From contig CAUYUJ010015733.1 in assembly GCA_963575745.1 (NCBI GenBank), positions 57,936 to 121,935 of the forward strand: a DNA stretch of 64,000 nucleotides. Direction: 5' to 3'. Within the stretch, counting starts at the first letter, position 1. Each line of letters begins with the position of its first letter. Both the position numbers and the translations under genes were made by a program. The DNA comes from Prorocentrum cordatum (lineage: Eukaryota; Sar; Dinophyceae; Prorocentrales; Prorocentraceae). The notes beneath the pieces were generated by a model. That model did not search any database. It was not told where the DNA came from and saw only the letters and a list, made by a program, of their open reading frames with translations. Positions 1 through 10,654 of this stretch are shown here, piece after piece.

Positions 1-620
1 CCGCTGCCACCGGAGAGGGGTCCCCTGCGCGAAGGTGTGCACCTGCCGGGGGTGGCGGGGGCGGAGGCCCAGGCTTGAGTCGTGCGTGACCCTCGACAGG
101 AGGAGTATTCAAAAACAGGCAAAACATAGTCTGGAGACGATATTTTGAGCATTTCTTGGCTATCCCGGGGTATTGTTTTGACCATTGTCCATTTTTCCTC
201 CAAGATCCGCCTCGACAGGAGGAATATTCAACGGGGCAGAGGCCCAGGCGGGGAGCTGTCCCGGCTCCCCGCCGTCGCGTTCCGTGCTCCCTCCGCGCGG
301 GCGCGGGGAGGGCAGAAGCACGCGCTCGACGACAGAGCACAGCACACCGACCCCCAGAGACGCCTCGGGCTGAACAGCAGCCCACCACTGGTGATGCACG
401 TGCTCCAGTTTCCGACGGTTCCCAAAGCCATGCGGCCACCCCGCATCACCGACGACTCGCCCGACGGCGTTGCCACCGCGCCGTTTGAGAATGCTTCCGA
501 CCCTCTCGTCCGCCGTTGCGATTCCGATTTTTCAGACACGGGGTCCCCACCTTGGCTGTTTCCTTGTTCTCCCTGCGGATGCAAATCCTCGCACGGTGAG
601 GGGCCTCACGGACGGTGCCG
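1..620. other. No recognisable gene; short direct duplication
   Basis: Open frames overlap on both strands, but none has a recognisable domain and all are GC-driven. A 22-bp sequence at 91-112 recurs at 210-231 with one mismatch; both begin CCTCGACAGGAGGA and sit near similar gaggcccaggc sequence. I see no promoter or splice structure that I would defend. Confidence 0.5.
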
Positions 621-632
621 CCGACCCTTGAA

Positions 633-653
633 GGGGGACGACGACGAGGACGA

Positions 654-686
<33 letters not shown>

Positions 687-702
687 CGACGACGGCGAAA
701 AA
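633..702 (+). repeat. (GAC)n trinucleotide repeat
   Basis: An almost pure GAC/GAT tract that would encode an Asp/Glu run in one frame. It lies directly before the first TCTTGGGG minisatellite block and is the reason a 240-codon frame stays open here. Confidence 0.85.
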
Positions 703-727
703 CATGTCAACACGTGCGGTAAATCAT

Positions 728-1200
728 TGGTTTTGCCCTCTTGGGGTTCTCTTGGGAGTGCTTTTGGGGCTCTCTTGGGCCTCTTGGCGGCCTCTTGGGG
801 GCTTCTTGGGCGCCCCTTGGGGCCTCGTGAGGGCCTCTTTGGGCAGAAGGCTCGAAATGTCGGTTAGTGTTCCCCCTCTCGGGAGCCTCTCAGGGCCTTC
901 TTGGTGTCCTCTTCGGCCGCCGTCTTGAGCCGTGCTGAAGCGCTTTCGGCAGTCCCTTGGGCTCTTGGTGCGATTTTGAAGACTTTCTTGGCCGTCTTAG
1001 AGCGTCGGAAGCCAGAAAAAGCGAGGACGCGAAAGACAGTGCAAACAACTGTGACAACATATGACATTCTCCTGTTGGGGCCCTCTTGGTGCTCCTCTTG
1101 GGGCGTCTTGGGGTGTTTCTGAGGCTCGCTTGAGGGCAGTTTGGAGCGATCTTGGGCTGTTTCGGGGCTCCCTTGGCGCAAGCCGCGGTGCAAAAGAGCT
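728..1200 (-). repeat. TCTTGGGG-type minisatellite with embedded conserved core
   Basis: Degenerate 12-24 bp units built on TCTTGGGGGCC/TCTTGGGC at 728-860 and 1,075-1,200. Between them, at about 1,003-1,070, lies a less GC-rich core. Read on the minus strand it gives a hydrophobic stretch ending LAFSGFRRSKTAK, which matches cores in the other blocks of this family (see findings). The orientation given is that of the core reading frame. Confidence 0.7.
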
Positions 1201-1559
1201 CGAGGCGCCTGGGAGGCAAGACATCGAAGGGGAAGGCCTGTCCCAGGGAGCAGTGCTCCCTCGGGCCGACCACCCCACCCCGGGACATCCCTCCGGCACC
1301 CCCACCCCAGGATCCCCACCCGTGATCCCCCCCCCCAGCGTGGGTGGGATCAAAGTAGAAGGGACGTTCATTGGACTCGATTGCGACGATGCTCGACTTC
1401 CCTCTGGCTGTAACGCTTTGGGGAGGAGGGCCCAGGGAAAGGGTTGGGAGCGGCGACGACGACGAATCAAACAGAAAAGCGTCGAGGGCAGGGGGGAGGG
1501 AGCGTCGACGACCACGACGACGACGATTTGAACGGAAAAGCGTCTCACGCACGCCGACA

Positions 1560-3530
1560 GGGTCGGCTGATTTTCAGTGGCGGAGGTTCTGGACGCTTTC
1601 GGTTTTACTCATGACTCTTGGAAGTTGCGAATCAGTGTTGGCACGGTGGACCAGCAGATCCACGAACGGTTTGGGGCAACCGACCGCTCGCCGACACCGC
1701 TCGATCGTATCTTGTCGACGATGCCCTTGGCCACGTTCCCGGCTCTTCAGTGCCCCTGCGTGGGTAGTTTTCGTTTTTATTTCGTACCACAGTGAGCCCA
1801 TTCGTACCCTCTGCGAGGTAGGGCATATCCTTCCGAATGCCCGTTGCTACCTCATCCCTGCTGGCGAGCATGGTGTCCTTCTCAGCGAGTTGCCTCACGT
1901 CTCTTGAGCTCGTGGATGTGACTGCATGCGGCCTGCCTTTGCGTGTCCCACCCTTCGTGTTGGTTGCTCTGAGTAGCACTTGGCACTGCAGCCTGAGCAG
2001 TCTCTAGCTTTGCGTACGTGGCGCCCCTACGTGACGCTCCCTGCTATATCTGCATCCAGTGCTCCGTTCTGGTCTCGTCAATGGCACTCGTAGTATTGTC
2101 CTGGAAGTTGTCATGGCTCGTCTTGACCTGGATAGCGTGCTCGTCACCGATCTTCTGTATATCTCGCTCCATGAATATTAACTGGGCGTGCAGATCCTCC
2201 TTAGACGTATGCGGGTCTTTGATAATCTGTGCAATACAGTTTTCGTAGTTGCCCCATTGTCGTCGTGCCGAGGTTCCCAGCCAGCCCTTGCAATACCCAG
2301 TGGCCAAGCGGTTGTTGTTTGTTGTGTGCAGGGCCTGTCGTGTTTGATGATCCCCTCAGTTTGTTGGTATCCTGATCTCCGCATGCTGAGCCAGCTGAAT
2401 CCTGTCTAGGACTTGTGAACTGGGCCCCTAGCTACAATAACTGCAGGTCTGTCTCTTGGTGCCCTTCCTCCGCGGTGTCCGTTGGCACTCACATCCGAAC
2501 ACGTCTTATCGACGCGTTGTTGTAGCTGCTCGGTGTGCAGGTTGATGCTCTCTGGGTGCTCCTCTGTCTCGCCCTCGCTCTTGCTGGGCCTGGGTGCGTT
2601 CTGAGCCTGGCCGTCTGCTTCCCTGACTGGTCCGTGGGCATTCATCGAGAACGGAGAGAGCCCCGATCCGTGATAACACAAAGAAGACGTGGCCTCACTT
2701 AGGTCCCTGTCTCTTTGCATTGGGAATAAGAAGTCTGGGCGGTTTGGGTTGATACATCTGCTGGAAAGACCCCTTTCCCTGATGAGTTCTGGCCCTCCTA
2801 ACTCAGGTCGCCTCCTAAAGGGTTAGGACCACTTTTATTTCGTATCAGGCTTGTCACCGAACAGCATGGAACGTCAGGCAGCCAACACGTTCGCCGAGGT
2901 GTTGGCAGGGCTGTCCCGCCTCCCTCGCCGAAGCCACTGCCTCTGCGAGTCTGTTCACACTGCCATGGTGTTCATGCTTGCTGTTGTCCTCTCGAAGCGG
3001 GATCCGTTCCGTGTGGCCTGGACGTCTTCCTCCATTGGAGCCGATGCCTTGTCCACGGCAGTTTCTTTCACTCATCCTGATTTCATGGCGGCATCGACGG
3101 TGCTCTCGTACGGTATGGCGGTCTTTCCGATACTTGCTTGGTCCAGATTCTATTCCCGCATTTGCACTTCAGATGTGGATGGGCTCGTTCTTGTTGCGCA
3201 CGAAAGTCCAAGTAGTGTCGCAGTTGCCCTTGTTGGGTCTACGGCTTTGGTTCCTTCCCGATCTGATTGGCGATGGTTGTTCCCACCTGGCGCCATTGAT
3301 CCGTGGAGGTGTTGCAAGACGTTCGAGATCAGGTTGTTGGCGTAGTGCAATCCGGGCCTGCGCCCGCCTTGCACAGAGCTGCTGGCGCCAGGCAGCATGT
3401 CTGGCAGCGTGCGTGATGCACATCCTTCTTGAGGGTACCGTGCGCCCCGAGTCAGGAGGGGAAAACACCAAGACACAAACGATCGTCGATTCCCAGGAGC
3501 AGATGCGAACCTATTCAAATTGAGTGGGGG
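1560..3530 (-). other. Decayed gene-like region, unidentified
   Basis: This roughly 2-kb stretch is the least repetitive part of the first 8 kb. Several adjacent minus-strand frames have protein-like composition: 1,632-1,979, 2,044-2,307, 2,406-2,720 and 3,150-3,626. They are separated by stops and frame changes. The pattern suggests a mutated coding sequence, possibly an ORF1-like or host gene fragment, but I recognise no domain. A plus-strand frame of 164 codons at 2,851-3,345 overlaps it and looks less convincing. Confidence 0.3.
2044..2307 (-). CDS. Hypothetical protein fragment, 87 aa
   Basis: I do not recognise this protein. The frame has a balanced, non-repetitive composition rich in Asp, Glu, Lys, Gln and Ile. 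Its middle, around residues 25-75, could form an amphipathic or coiled-coil helix and contains KDPHTSKEDLHAQL. It is the most protein-like piece of the decayed region at 1,560-3,530. There is no convincing start context, and related-looking minus-strand frames on either side are out of phase. It is more likely a fragment of a larger broken gene than a complete small protein. Confidence 0.25.
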   Translation of the reverse strand: MATGYCKGWLGTSARRQWGNYENCIAQIIKDPHTSKEDLHAQLIFMERDIQKIGDEHAIQVKTSHDNFQDNTTSAIDETRTEHWMQI

Positions 3531-3746
3531 GGAAGACGAACATCCAGGACATATGGACCAATGTCTGGGAATCCTGGGAGTTGTTTGTATGTTTGTATTC
3601 ATTTGTGTGTCCCGGGGCCCCTTCAACGAGGTAGATCTCGGAGATCGTGGATAGAGTTTCCTTGAAGATCTGGATGTCCGTGCTATCGCACGGGCTGGGG
3701 CGAACGCCGCTCCTCCATCCTCTTGCTCCCCCTTCCATCCTCCACG

Positions 3747-3899
3747 CTCCCCCCCCTCCTCCTCCTCCTCCTCCTCCTCCTCCTCCTCCTCCTCCTCCTC
3801 CTCCTCCTCCTCTCCTCCTCCCCTCCTCCTCCTCCTCCTCCCTCTCCTTCTCCTTCTCCTTCTCCTTCTCCTTCTCCTTCTCCTTCTCCTTCTCCTCCC
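3747..3899 (+). repeat. (CTC)n followed by (CTTCTC)n microsatellite
   Basis: About 95 bp of CTC repeats pass into about 55 bp of CTTCTC hexamers, a pyrimidine-only strand. The tract gives long Pro, Leu or Ser frames on this strand and Arg/Glu/Gly runs on the other. These are not evidence of genes. Confidence 0.95.
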
Positions 3900-4427
3900 C
3901 CCTCCATCTTCACCCTCCCTCCCCCATGCTCCTTCTCATCCAGTCTCCTCCATCCCTCTGCTCCCCCTTCATTCCTCCACGCTCCTCCTCCCCCATCCTC
4001 CGTCCTCTTCCTCCTTCTCACCTCCTCCGCCATCATTGTCCTCCCTCCCTGCCTCCCTCTTGACTTGCCACTAAGACAGGCGCTTGAAGAGCGTATGGTG
4101 GAGAAGTGGCCACTCAACAGAAGTCCTTTGGGTTTCTGAATTTGACACAGAGTAGGCTTGAGGAGTTCGGCTGGAACTCCTAGAAGGTCTACATTCAGCA
4201 TCGGTGCTCGTATTTCCTGGGGTCTACTCTTGCCGAATCCCGCCGAATTCCGGCTTCAAACAGCTTCGGCTGGTTTATCGAAGACGCCTACGGCGAATCA
4301 CCGCCGCCCCCTGCCTTTGTGGAAGCGCCTATGTGGCCGAACGTTGAGGCCAGACCTGCCAAGCCATCGGACCATGTGTTCCCCGAATCGGTTTGGAAAG
4401 CATTCGGGGAACACGTGGGCGTCTTGA
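3900..4427. other. No gene seen
   Basis: Pyrimidine-rich at first, then about 350 bp of ordinary composition (4,070-4,427) with no recognisable coding, RNA or element features. Confidence 0.5.
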
Positions 4428-5155
4428 TGGTCATCGTCGTCGTCTTGGAGGCCTCTTGGGCGATCTTTCGGCGATCTTTGGGGGCTCTTGGGCCGTCTCG
4501 GGCCGTCGGAAGGCCGAAAGAAGGGAAATGCCCAAATCCATCAAAAACCTTGGGAAAATCAGTGATTTTGGCATCTTTTGGCCTTCCTGGAGGCCCTCTT
4601 GGGGGCCTCTTGGGCCCTTTTGGGCCAGCTTCGAGCCAACTTCGGCCATCTTGGTGGGTTCCTGGCACGTCTGACGCCGTCGGGAGCCGTTTTGGGGGCC
4701 TGTCTGGGCCAACGGGGGACCCTCTTGGGGCGCTCCAGGGCCGTCTTGGAGGCCATCTTGGGCGTCTTGGAGGCCATCTTGGGCGTGTTGGAGGCCTCTT
4801 GGGCCGTCTTGGGGCCCTCTAGGGGCCATCTTGGAGGCCACTTGGGCCATCAGGGGGCTCTCTTGGGGGCCTCTTGGGCGATCTTGGGGGCTTCTTGGGC
4901 CGTCTTGAGCCGTCGGAGAGCCGAAAAGGCGCAAATGCCAAAATCCTTCAAAAACCAAGAAAATCAATGATTTTGGCCTCTTCGGACTCTCCTGGAGGAC
5001 CTCTTGGAGGCCTCTTGGGCCGTCTGGGAGGCCTCTGGGGGGCCTCTTGGGCCGTCTTGGGCCGTCTTGGACTCTCTTGGGCCGTTTTGGAGGCCGTCTT
5101 GGACCATCTCGGGCGGACTTGGAGGCCATCTTGGGCCATCTTCGCGATTTTTTGA
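4428..5155 (-). repeat. TCTTGGGG-type minisatellite with two conserved cores
   Basis: This is the longest block of this family in its first orientation. Units alternate ggcctcttggg and gccgtcttgggg. Two conserved AT-richer cores interrupt it at about 4,497-4,585 and 4,909-4,990. Both contain a GCCGAAA..GG segment, CAAAAACC and a short AAATCAxTGATTTTGG inverted repeat. On the minus strand the cores read as SLIF followed by a hydrophobic run and then arginine-rich sequence. The 299-codon minus-strand frame across the block is repeat-driven. Confidence 0.8.
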
Positions 5156-5460
5156 GGATGTCCCGAGCGAAACGGCCGTTTTTGCGCACGGTGGCGGGTT
5201 CTGCCGGAGCCCACTGGGGAGTTCTTTTAGAAAAAGAACCAAAACCAAAACCTGACAGCTCATCCAGCACGCCGTGCACCCCTGCAAGCAGGGGGCGGCG
5301 GATCAAGCCGCCTGTGGCAAATCCCGCCACCGTGCCAGCTTAGCATTCTGGGTGGCGACTGTTCGAGGGGGCGCGAGAGGCCGTCACGCGTGACACCTCG
5401 TGCTCCCAGGCTGGGAGAGCCGTGATAAACATGATGAGGATTATGATGATTAACGCGAGT
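5156..5460. other. No gene seen
   Basis: About 300 bp of non-repetitive sequence between a minisatellite block and a trinucleotide tract. It contains short frames only. Confidence 0.5.
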
Positions 5461-5476
5461 TATGAGGATGAGGAGG

Positions 5477-5478
<2 letters not shown>

Positions 5479-5516
<38 letters not shown>

Positions 5517-5675
5517 ATGATGAGGAGGAGGAGGAGGAGGAGGAGGAGGTGGAGGAGGAGGGGGAGGAGGAGGAGGAGGAGGAGGAGGAGGAGGAGGACG
5601 AGAGGAGGAGGAGGAGGAGGAGGAGGAGGATCAGGAGAAGGAGCAGAAGAAGGAGGAGGAGGAGGAGGAAGAGGA
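5479..5675 (+). repeat. Compound (GCT)n(GAT)n(GAG)n microsatellite
   Basis: The sequence passes from GCT to GAT repeats and then to about 150 bp of GAG-based repeats with scattered changes. The purine-rich strand is on top here, opposite in polarity to the tract at 3.75 kb. Confidence 0.9.
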
Positions 5676-5739
5676 TGGCCGTCACATGTGACATCTGTCG
5701 TCTTCACTTCTTGAGGAGCTTTCATGTAACTCGGTTGGG

Positions 5740-6035
5740 CCGTATTGGGAATGTCTTGGGGGTCCCTTGAGGCCGTCTTGGGGCCCTCTTGGGCCATCTT
5801 GGGCTGTCTTGGGCTCTCTTGGGCCGTCTTGGGGCCCTCTTGGCCGTGCGGGCGTGTCTAGAGGCCGTCTTGGGCAGTCGAAGGGCCGTCTTGGATCCCT
5901 CCGGAGGCCCTCTTGGGCCGTCTTGGATTCCTCTTGGGCCATCGTGGGGGCCTCCTAGGCCATCTTGGGACCCTCTTGGGGGCTTCTGTTGCCGTCTTAG
6001 TGCCACCTTGGAGCCTTCTTGGGAAGTTTTCCCAA
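5740..6035 (-). repeat. TCTTGGGG-type minisatellite block
   Basis: Units such as gccctcttgggccatcttggg repeat without an obvious internal core. Orientation is the same as in the 4.4-5.2 kb block; the two blocks are separated by the 5.48-5.68 kb microsatellite. Confidence 0.8.
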
Positions 6036-6289
6036 GGGATCGTTGTCCCCGGATAATAAGAATATGCGCACAAGTCTGCTGGTAGAGGGTTGGAATTCTA
6101 TTAGCATGCAGAAGCCCTACCAGCCAGCACTCAGCATTCTACGACGCCCCAACGTGCCAATCCCGTCGGCATCGGTGGCGGACATTCTGGTTCAATCTGG
6201 CCGAACTGTTCTGTTCTTGCGTCTGTAGTCTTGAATCTTTCCTTAGAAAAATCCCAGGAGTTGCCTCTTCAGGGGAGATCCGCGAAGGA

Positions 6290-6955
6290 AGGCGAGGATG
6301 AGGAGGGCGAGAAAGAGTAGGAGGGCGAGAAGAGTCAGGAGGAGGAGGAGGAGGACGAGGAGGACGAGGAGGGCGAGGATGATGAGGAGGACGAGGGCGA
6401 GGAGGAGGAGGAGAAGGAGGGGGGGGGAGGGGGAAGGAGGAGAGGTTGCCCCCCCCAGGGGTCTCCATCCCTTCCTCTCTGGAGCCCTCTAGGGACCTCT
6501 GGTACGCTGTGAACCTCCTGGGACCTCCTGGGCGTCGACCGAAGAGGAAGCTCGGAGAGCTCCTGGCGGTAGCAAAGGGTGACGGTTGTTGACCGTGAGC
6601 GCCTATAGTCGCTCCCTCCCTCCGTCTCTCCCTCTCTGGAGCCCTCCTGGGGATCTCCAGGGAGCTGTTGGCCTCCCAGGACCTCTTGGGCGTACCTCTG
6701 GACATTTGCTGCCCTTCTCCTGCTGCTCCTCCACCTCCACACGTCTCTCCTTTTCGCCGTTGCCCTAGCGTCGATTCCCTCTTTCCCTGCCTCCTCCTCA
6801 TCCTCCCCCTCCTCCTCCTCCTCATCCTCCTCCTCCTCTTCCTCCTCCTCCTCCTCCTCCTCCTTCTCCTCCTCCTCCCCCCCGCCTCCTCCTCGTCTTC
6901 CTCCTCCTTCTCCTCCTCCTCCTCCTCCTCCTCCTCCTCCGCCTCCCCTTGTCGC
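6290..6955. repeat. Inverted pair of GAG-rich and CTC-rich tracts
   Basis: A degenerate GAG/GGAGGA tract at 6,290-6,435 is followed about 340 bp later by a CTC tract at 6,780-6,950. The single-stranded sequence could fold into a long imperfect purine-pyrimidine stem. The central 6,440-6,780 is ordinary sequence with two degenerate TCTCTCTGGAGCCCTC copies. No gene recognised. Confidence 0.75.
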
Positions 6956-6959
6956 ACCA

Positions 6960-7985
6960 CCAAACGTTTCCATATGACAGCCGGGCGTTTTATTGTATTG
7001 AAGCCGGGAAACTCAAACAATTAGGCAAATGTAGGGTCATTCGATTTCAAAATGTGGTTCTCAGCGCCGCCCATTTTCGTTTGTGAAACTGAGTGCAGTC
7101 GCTATAGAAAAGGAGGGTTGGCTTGGCTTGTTCATGCAGTTCTCGCCGAAGGCTCCTCACATTCTTTGACCTCATAATCCTGATCGCGCAACGGCTGCAC
7201 TGATGGAGGCCATCTCCTTGCTCCAAATTATGGCCCTCGCGTGTGACCCCCGCACATGTTACGAAACTTTTTTATTGGGACAATGCTCACACGGATGGAG
7301 GGCAGCCTCTTTTTTCTAGCAGTGGTTATCATTATCCAATTCTGTAGATTTTGAACCGCAAGGCATCGCCATCCAGCACGGTCAGCACTATCTTTGGAAG
7401 ATGATCGACAGACCCTGCAGACCAAGATCGTACAATACCTCTACACAGCTAGCAAGCTGCCTACATCATCAAGGAAAAAGGGAACGGAAGGACAACAACA
7501 GAAAGAAGAGACAGAACAGGAACAAGTACAAACATAAGAGAACAGCAGAAGAGGCAAAGAGGGAGCGAACGAGCAAAGCGACGGGCGAGCTTCTATGCTG
7601 GCGTGCGCACAGCGCCATGGATTGTCCCACCGCCTCCAACACAAGGGCACAACGAATTGCAATAGAGACGCTCGGCTACTGGAGGGAGCGTGCCCGGAGC
7701 AACAGCAACATATGCAGTTCTTCAGATTTGATAAGTCTATCTCTCTGCGGTCTCCTGGCTAGAGCGATGGAGGGCGGATCCCTGACGAAGCAGAGTCTCG
7801 CCCGAGTGACAGGCCCAACCCGCGCTCTTCACTCTGGGACTCGGATCCTCCTCCGAGTAGTCTCCAGCGGCCGGAGCCTCCAGGGCCCCCAATGCATCAT
7901 GTGGTGACGGGCCGTGCGGTGAGGGCCTTGTAGGAGTTCGAGGTCGCCGCACGGTCTGTTGCTGCACCTTTTTCCGGGGGCACAA
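6960..7985. other. No recognisable gene
   Basis: About 1 kb of comparatively AT-rich sequence for this window. One 168-codon frame (7,401-7,907, plus) is Lys/Arg/Asn-rich with no recognisable domain; I do not support it as a gene. Confidence 0.45.
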
Positions 7986-7992
7986 GAGATCC

Positions 7993-8047
7993 TCTCTCCT
8001 CCTCCTCCTCCTCCTCCTCCTCCTCCTCCTCCTCCTCCTCCTCCTTT
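7993..8047 (+). repeat. (CTC)n microsatellite
   Basis: About 18 uninterrupted CTC units immediately upstream of the decayed retrotransposon fragment. Confidence 0.95.
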
Positions 8048-8096
8048 CTTCGCATTCAAGGATCATGCGCTCGTCTCACCAGCCTCAGCGCAGATT

Positions 8097-8925
8097 CTTA
8101 GCATGGGGAGTCTTTGGCGCTGTGCGCATCACGCGCTGACGGGATGGGAAGAGGAGCTTCGCTCCTGGTCAGAACACGCGGTGAGAGACCTCCCGCTTGT
8201 GGCTTGGATCCAGCAGATGTGGAGCGCACCCTGCTGGAAGATTTAGCAAGGCATTTTGTAACGGCTTCAATCGCTCAAGGAGCACTCCACAGATGCCAGC
8301 GTCAATGACACGCAGTGGATGGATGCTGCGGCTGCGGCCCGCGATGGGCTCAGTAATGCCCGCGCCGCTGGTCGCAAGGCTAAGGTGCAGCGCATCTTCT
8401 CCACCTCCCTTCGCCGCTCCCTCTTCCCTCCCGATTTCCAGCTCACCATCAGCAAGCGACTGTGTGCATGGGGTTTGGTGCAGCAGATAACGGGGACGAT
8501 CGGGGAACGGTGGGCGGAGTGTCTTTCGGTCCTTCGGTCGCAGCGTCCGTCTTGGCAATGGTCAGTGCTCAAAACCCTCGCAGGAGGGTGGACCACCACG
8601 CACCGTATGCACGTCTGTGGCACCGCGGCCTCTTCGGATGCGCAGATGTGCCCGACTCGATTGCCCATTACCTCTCCTGTCCTGTTCTTCGACGCCTCAT
8701 TGACTTCTCTGCCTCTCAAATCCACATGCTGGGCCTTGCGGCCCGGGACGAATACGATACCGCCAATTGCGATGAACCGAGCTGGGGCGCTTACGCGCTG
8801 TGTCTTGGCGTTCCATGTGTATCACAAAGCCAAGGCCGTGCACGAGCTTGGCCAGCCACTGCACGACGAGCATTTTGATGGCGTCCTCGCAGCAGCAGCG
8901 GTAGGCTACTGTGGACGAACCACAT
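8097..8925 (+). pseudogene. Decayed C-terminal part of a non-LTR retrotransposon ORF2
   Basis: The reading is recovered only by switching frames. About 8,103-8,225 (frame 3), 8,208-8,308 (frame 2), 8,319-8,612 (frame 3), 8,613-8,705 (frame 2) and about 8,770-8,925 (frame 3) chain together in order. Key signs are a GGWTTTHRMH stretch, then a Cys-Cys-His-Cys knuckle, FGCADVPDSIAHYLSCP, and then LAFHVYHKAKAVHELGQ. From memory, this order (helical region, small zinc knuckle after the polymerase, short helical tail) is common at the end of ORF2 proteins of dinoflagellate LINE-like elements. No reverse transcriptase catalytic core is visible upstream, so the copy is 5' truncated. A CTC tract follows directly at 8,940. 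Assignment rests on pattern recognition; no alignment was run. Confidence 0.55.
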
Positions 8926-8939
8926 TATAGACACGGTCG

Positions 8940-9080
8940 ACCCTCCTTCTCCTCCTTCTCCTCCTCCTCCTCCTCCTCGTCCTCTTCCTCCCATTCCTTC
9001 TCTTCTTCCTCCTCCTCCTCCTCCTCCTTCTCCTCCGCCTCCTCCTCCTCCTCCGCCTCCTCCTCCTCCTCGTCCTCCAG
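8940..9080 (+). repeat. (CTC)n-rich microsatellite
   Basis: CTC repeats with TTC and GTC interruptions, between the decayed ORF2 fragment and its possible 3' untranslated region. Confidence 0.9.
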
Positions 9081-9084
9081 CCCC

Positions 9085-9715
9085 CGGGCGGGCAGCCGGT
9101 TGGTGTGGGCGGCACCTCCCGGCGTCCGGGGGAACTGAAACCCGCTTAGTCGTGGCCTGTATGGGGGCTGCGCCACTGCCGTGGGTGGGTGGGTGGGTGG
9201 TATCGGCAGTGGGGGCACCGACCCCGGTCTTCGGGCCTAAACGGTAATCCCGTTTCGGCTACGGCCGATTCGGGTCCCCTCCACTGTCTTGGCCCGGCGA
9301 CTCCCCGGTCGCGCCAGGGTGTGGAGGGGGGGTCTGGCTTCGGCCAGGCTCATGGGGAGTCCTGCTCTGTCCCCCTTGGGCAAGGGGACTGGGGGAAGCA
9401 GGCCAGGGCACCCGCCCCGTGACTCGCACCAGGTGCCCCGCCTGGTGGCGAGGGGTGTCCTGTGTCCCCGGCCAGTGCCTGGAGTGCCTGGCGGGTGGCA
9501 GGGGGGCCCCCTCCCCTCGGGGGGGGGCCGGTCCTGGAGGCGTCGGACGTGCACGTGCACCTCTGAGTCGTCCCCTCCCGGTCCCCTCCTACGCTGTTTG
9601 AGGATTGGAGCGGCCGAGGTGCACTAGGTCTCTCCCAACGCACTGCGTATGCCCTGGCAGTGTGGGGTTCTATGTTTTTTTTGAACTCGCTTCGCGACTG
9701 GTCTTATCTTATCTT
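9085..9715 (+). mobile_element. Possible 3' untranslated region and tail of the same retrotransposon
   Basis: GC-rich non-coding sequence contains a GGGT run (9,183-9,202), several self-complementary stretches such as TCGGCTACGGCCGA, and the terminal sequence CTTATCTTATCTTACC at about 9,702-9,717. Short tandem tails of this kind are known at the 3' ends of many non-LTR elements. Because it follows a plus-strand ORF2 remnant, I infer that this is that element's 3' end. The evidence is positional, and the CTC tract between the two weakens the link. Confidence 0.35.
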
Positions 9716-10175
9716 ACCTCCTCCTCATCCTCCTCCTCTTCCTCTCCCGTGTCCTCCTCCTCCTCATCCTCCTTTTCCCTCCCCTCCTCTTACGTCTCAC
9801 CCGCTACCACTCCTGGAGGGGGCGCGCGTGCGTCGGCGACCGTGTCGCCGCCCGCAGGAGCCGCGACGGGCGCATCCCGCTGCGGCCCAGCCTCATTCTG
9901 CCCGCTGACGCGCTCCCTCGCGGCGGGGGGGCGCCGTCCGGAGTGGACGAGCAGGAGGAAGGGGAGGGGGAGGAGGAGGAGGAGGAGGAGGAGGAGGAGG
10001 AGGAGGAGGAGGAGGAGGAGGAGGAGGAGGAGGAGGAGGTGGAGGAGGAGGAGGAGGAGGAGGAGGAGGAGGAGGGGGAGGGGGAGGGGGAGGGGGAGGA
10101 GGAGGAAGGGGAGGGGGGCACCATCCGGAGTGGGAAAGCAGGAGTAGGAGGAGGGGGAGGAGGCGAGGTCCAGCG
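9716..10175. repeat. CTC tract then long GAG tract
   Basis: A pyrimidine-rich CTC segment (9,716-9,790) is followed by ordinary GC-rich sequence and then by about 180 bp of GAG/GGGGAG repeats (9,949-10,135). As at 6.3-6.9 kb, opposite strand polarities lie close together. Confidence 0.85.
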
Positions 10176-10640
10176 TAATCCTCGGGGGTGGACAGACCCC
10201 TTACCCTGACGCGTCGATTGAGGAGTGGGCCGTTTTTGGTTCGCGAGGGGCGTCGCGGCCGTCATTTCTGCGGGTCCAGGTCCGTCGGTTTCGGTCCCAG
10301 GCCGTTTTCAGTAAGGGGAGGTTTACTAAAGGGAGGTTTGTCCACCGCCGAAAACCCAGGATTGGCCCCGAAAGGAAGGTTTTTTCATAAGGGGGCAGGG
10401 GCCCGTTAGAAGACAAACGCCAGGTGAGCCATCATCTGTGCCAAAGCACAGTTCGTGGGACTTCAGCGCCGCGGATCAACGCGAGTGTTGCGTCCTGACA
10501 ATGCGAGAGATCGTGACAGGACGCCGTTTCTGGCACTCCAAGGCACTGCGAATCCACGTAAGTGTTCAGTCCTAGCAGTCCTATACCGCGCCGGAGTACA
10601 ATTTCTGCAATTTTGACCACACGGATCCTCTTAAACAGTT
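10176..10640. other. No gene seen
   Basis: Non-repetitive sequence with short frames only. It contains an imperfect repeat of the type gtaaggggaggttta / taaagggaggttt around 10,310-10,340. Confidence 0.5.
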
Positions 10641-10654
10641 CCGAACGTTAACAA

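Noticed and set aside
3647-4201. Proline-, leucine- and arginine-rich open frames over CTC tracts here and at 5.5, 6.9, 9.9, 27.6, 28.5 and 47.5 kb
   Set aside because: Pure trinucleotide repeats are open in all frames. The products are homopolymers with no other support.
4431-5330. A collagen-like or Pro/Arg/Gly protein of 299 residues on the minus strand
   Set aside because: It is a read-through of the TCTTGGGG minisatellite; both strands and several frames are similarly open.
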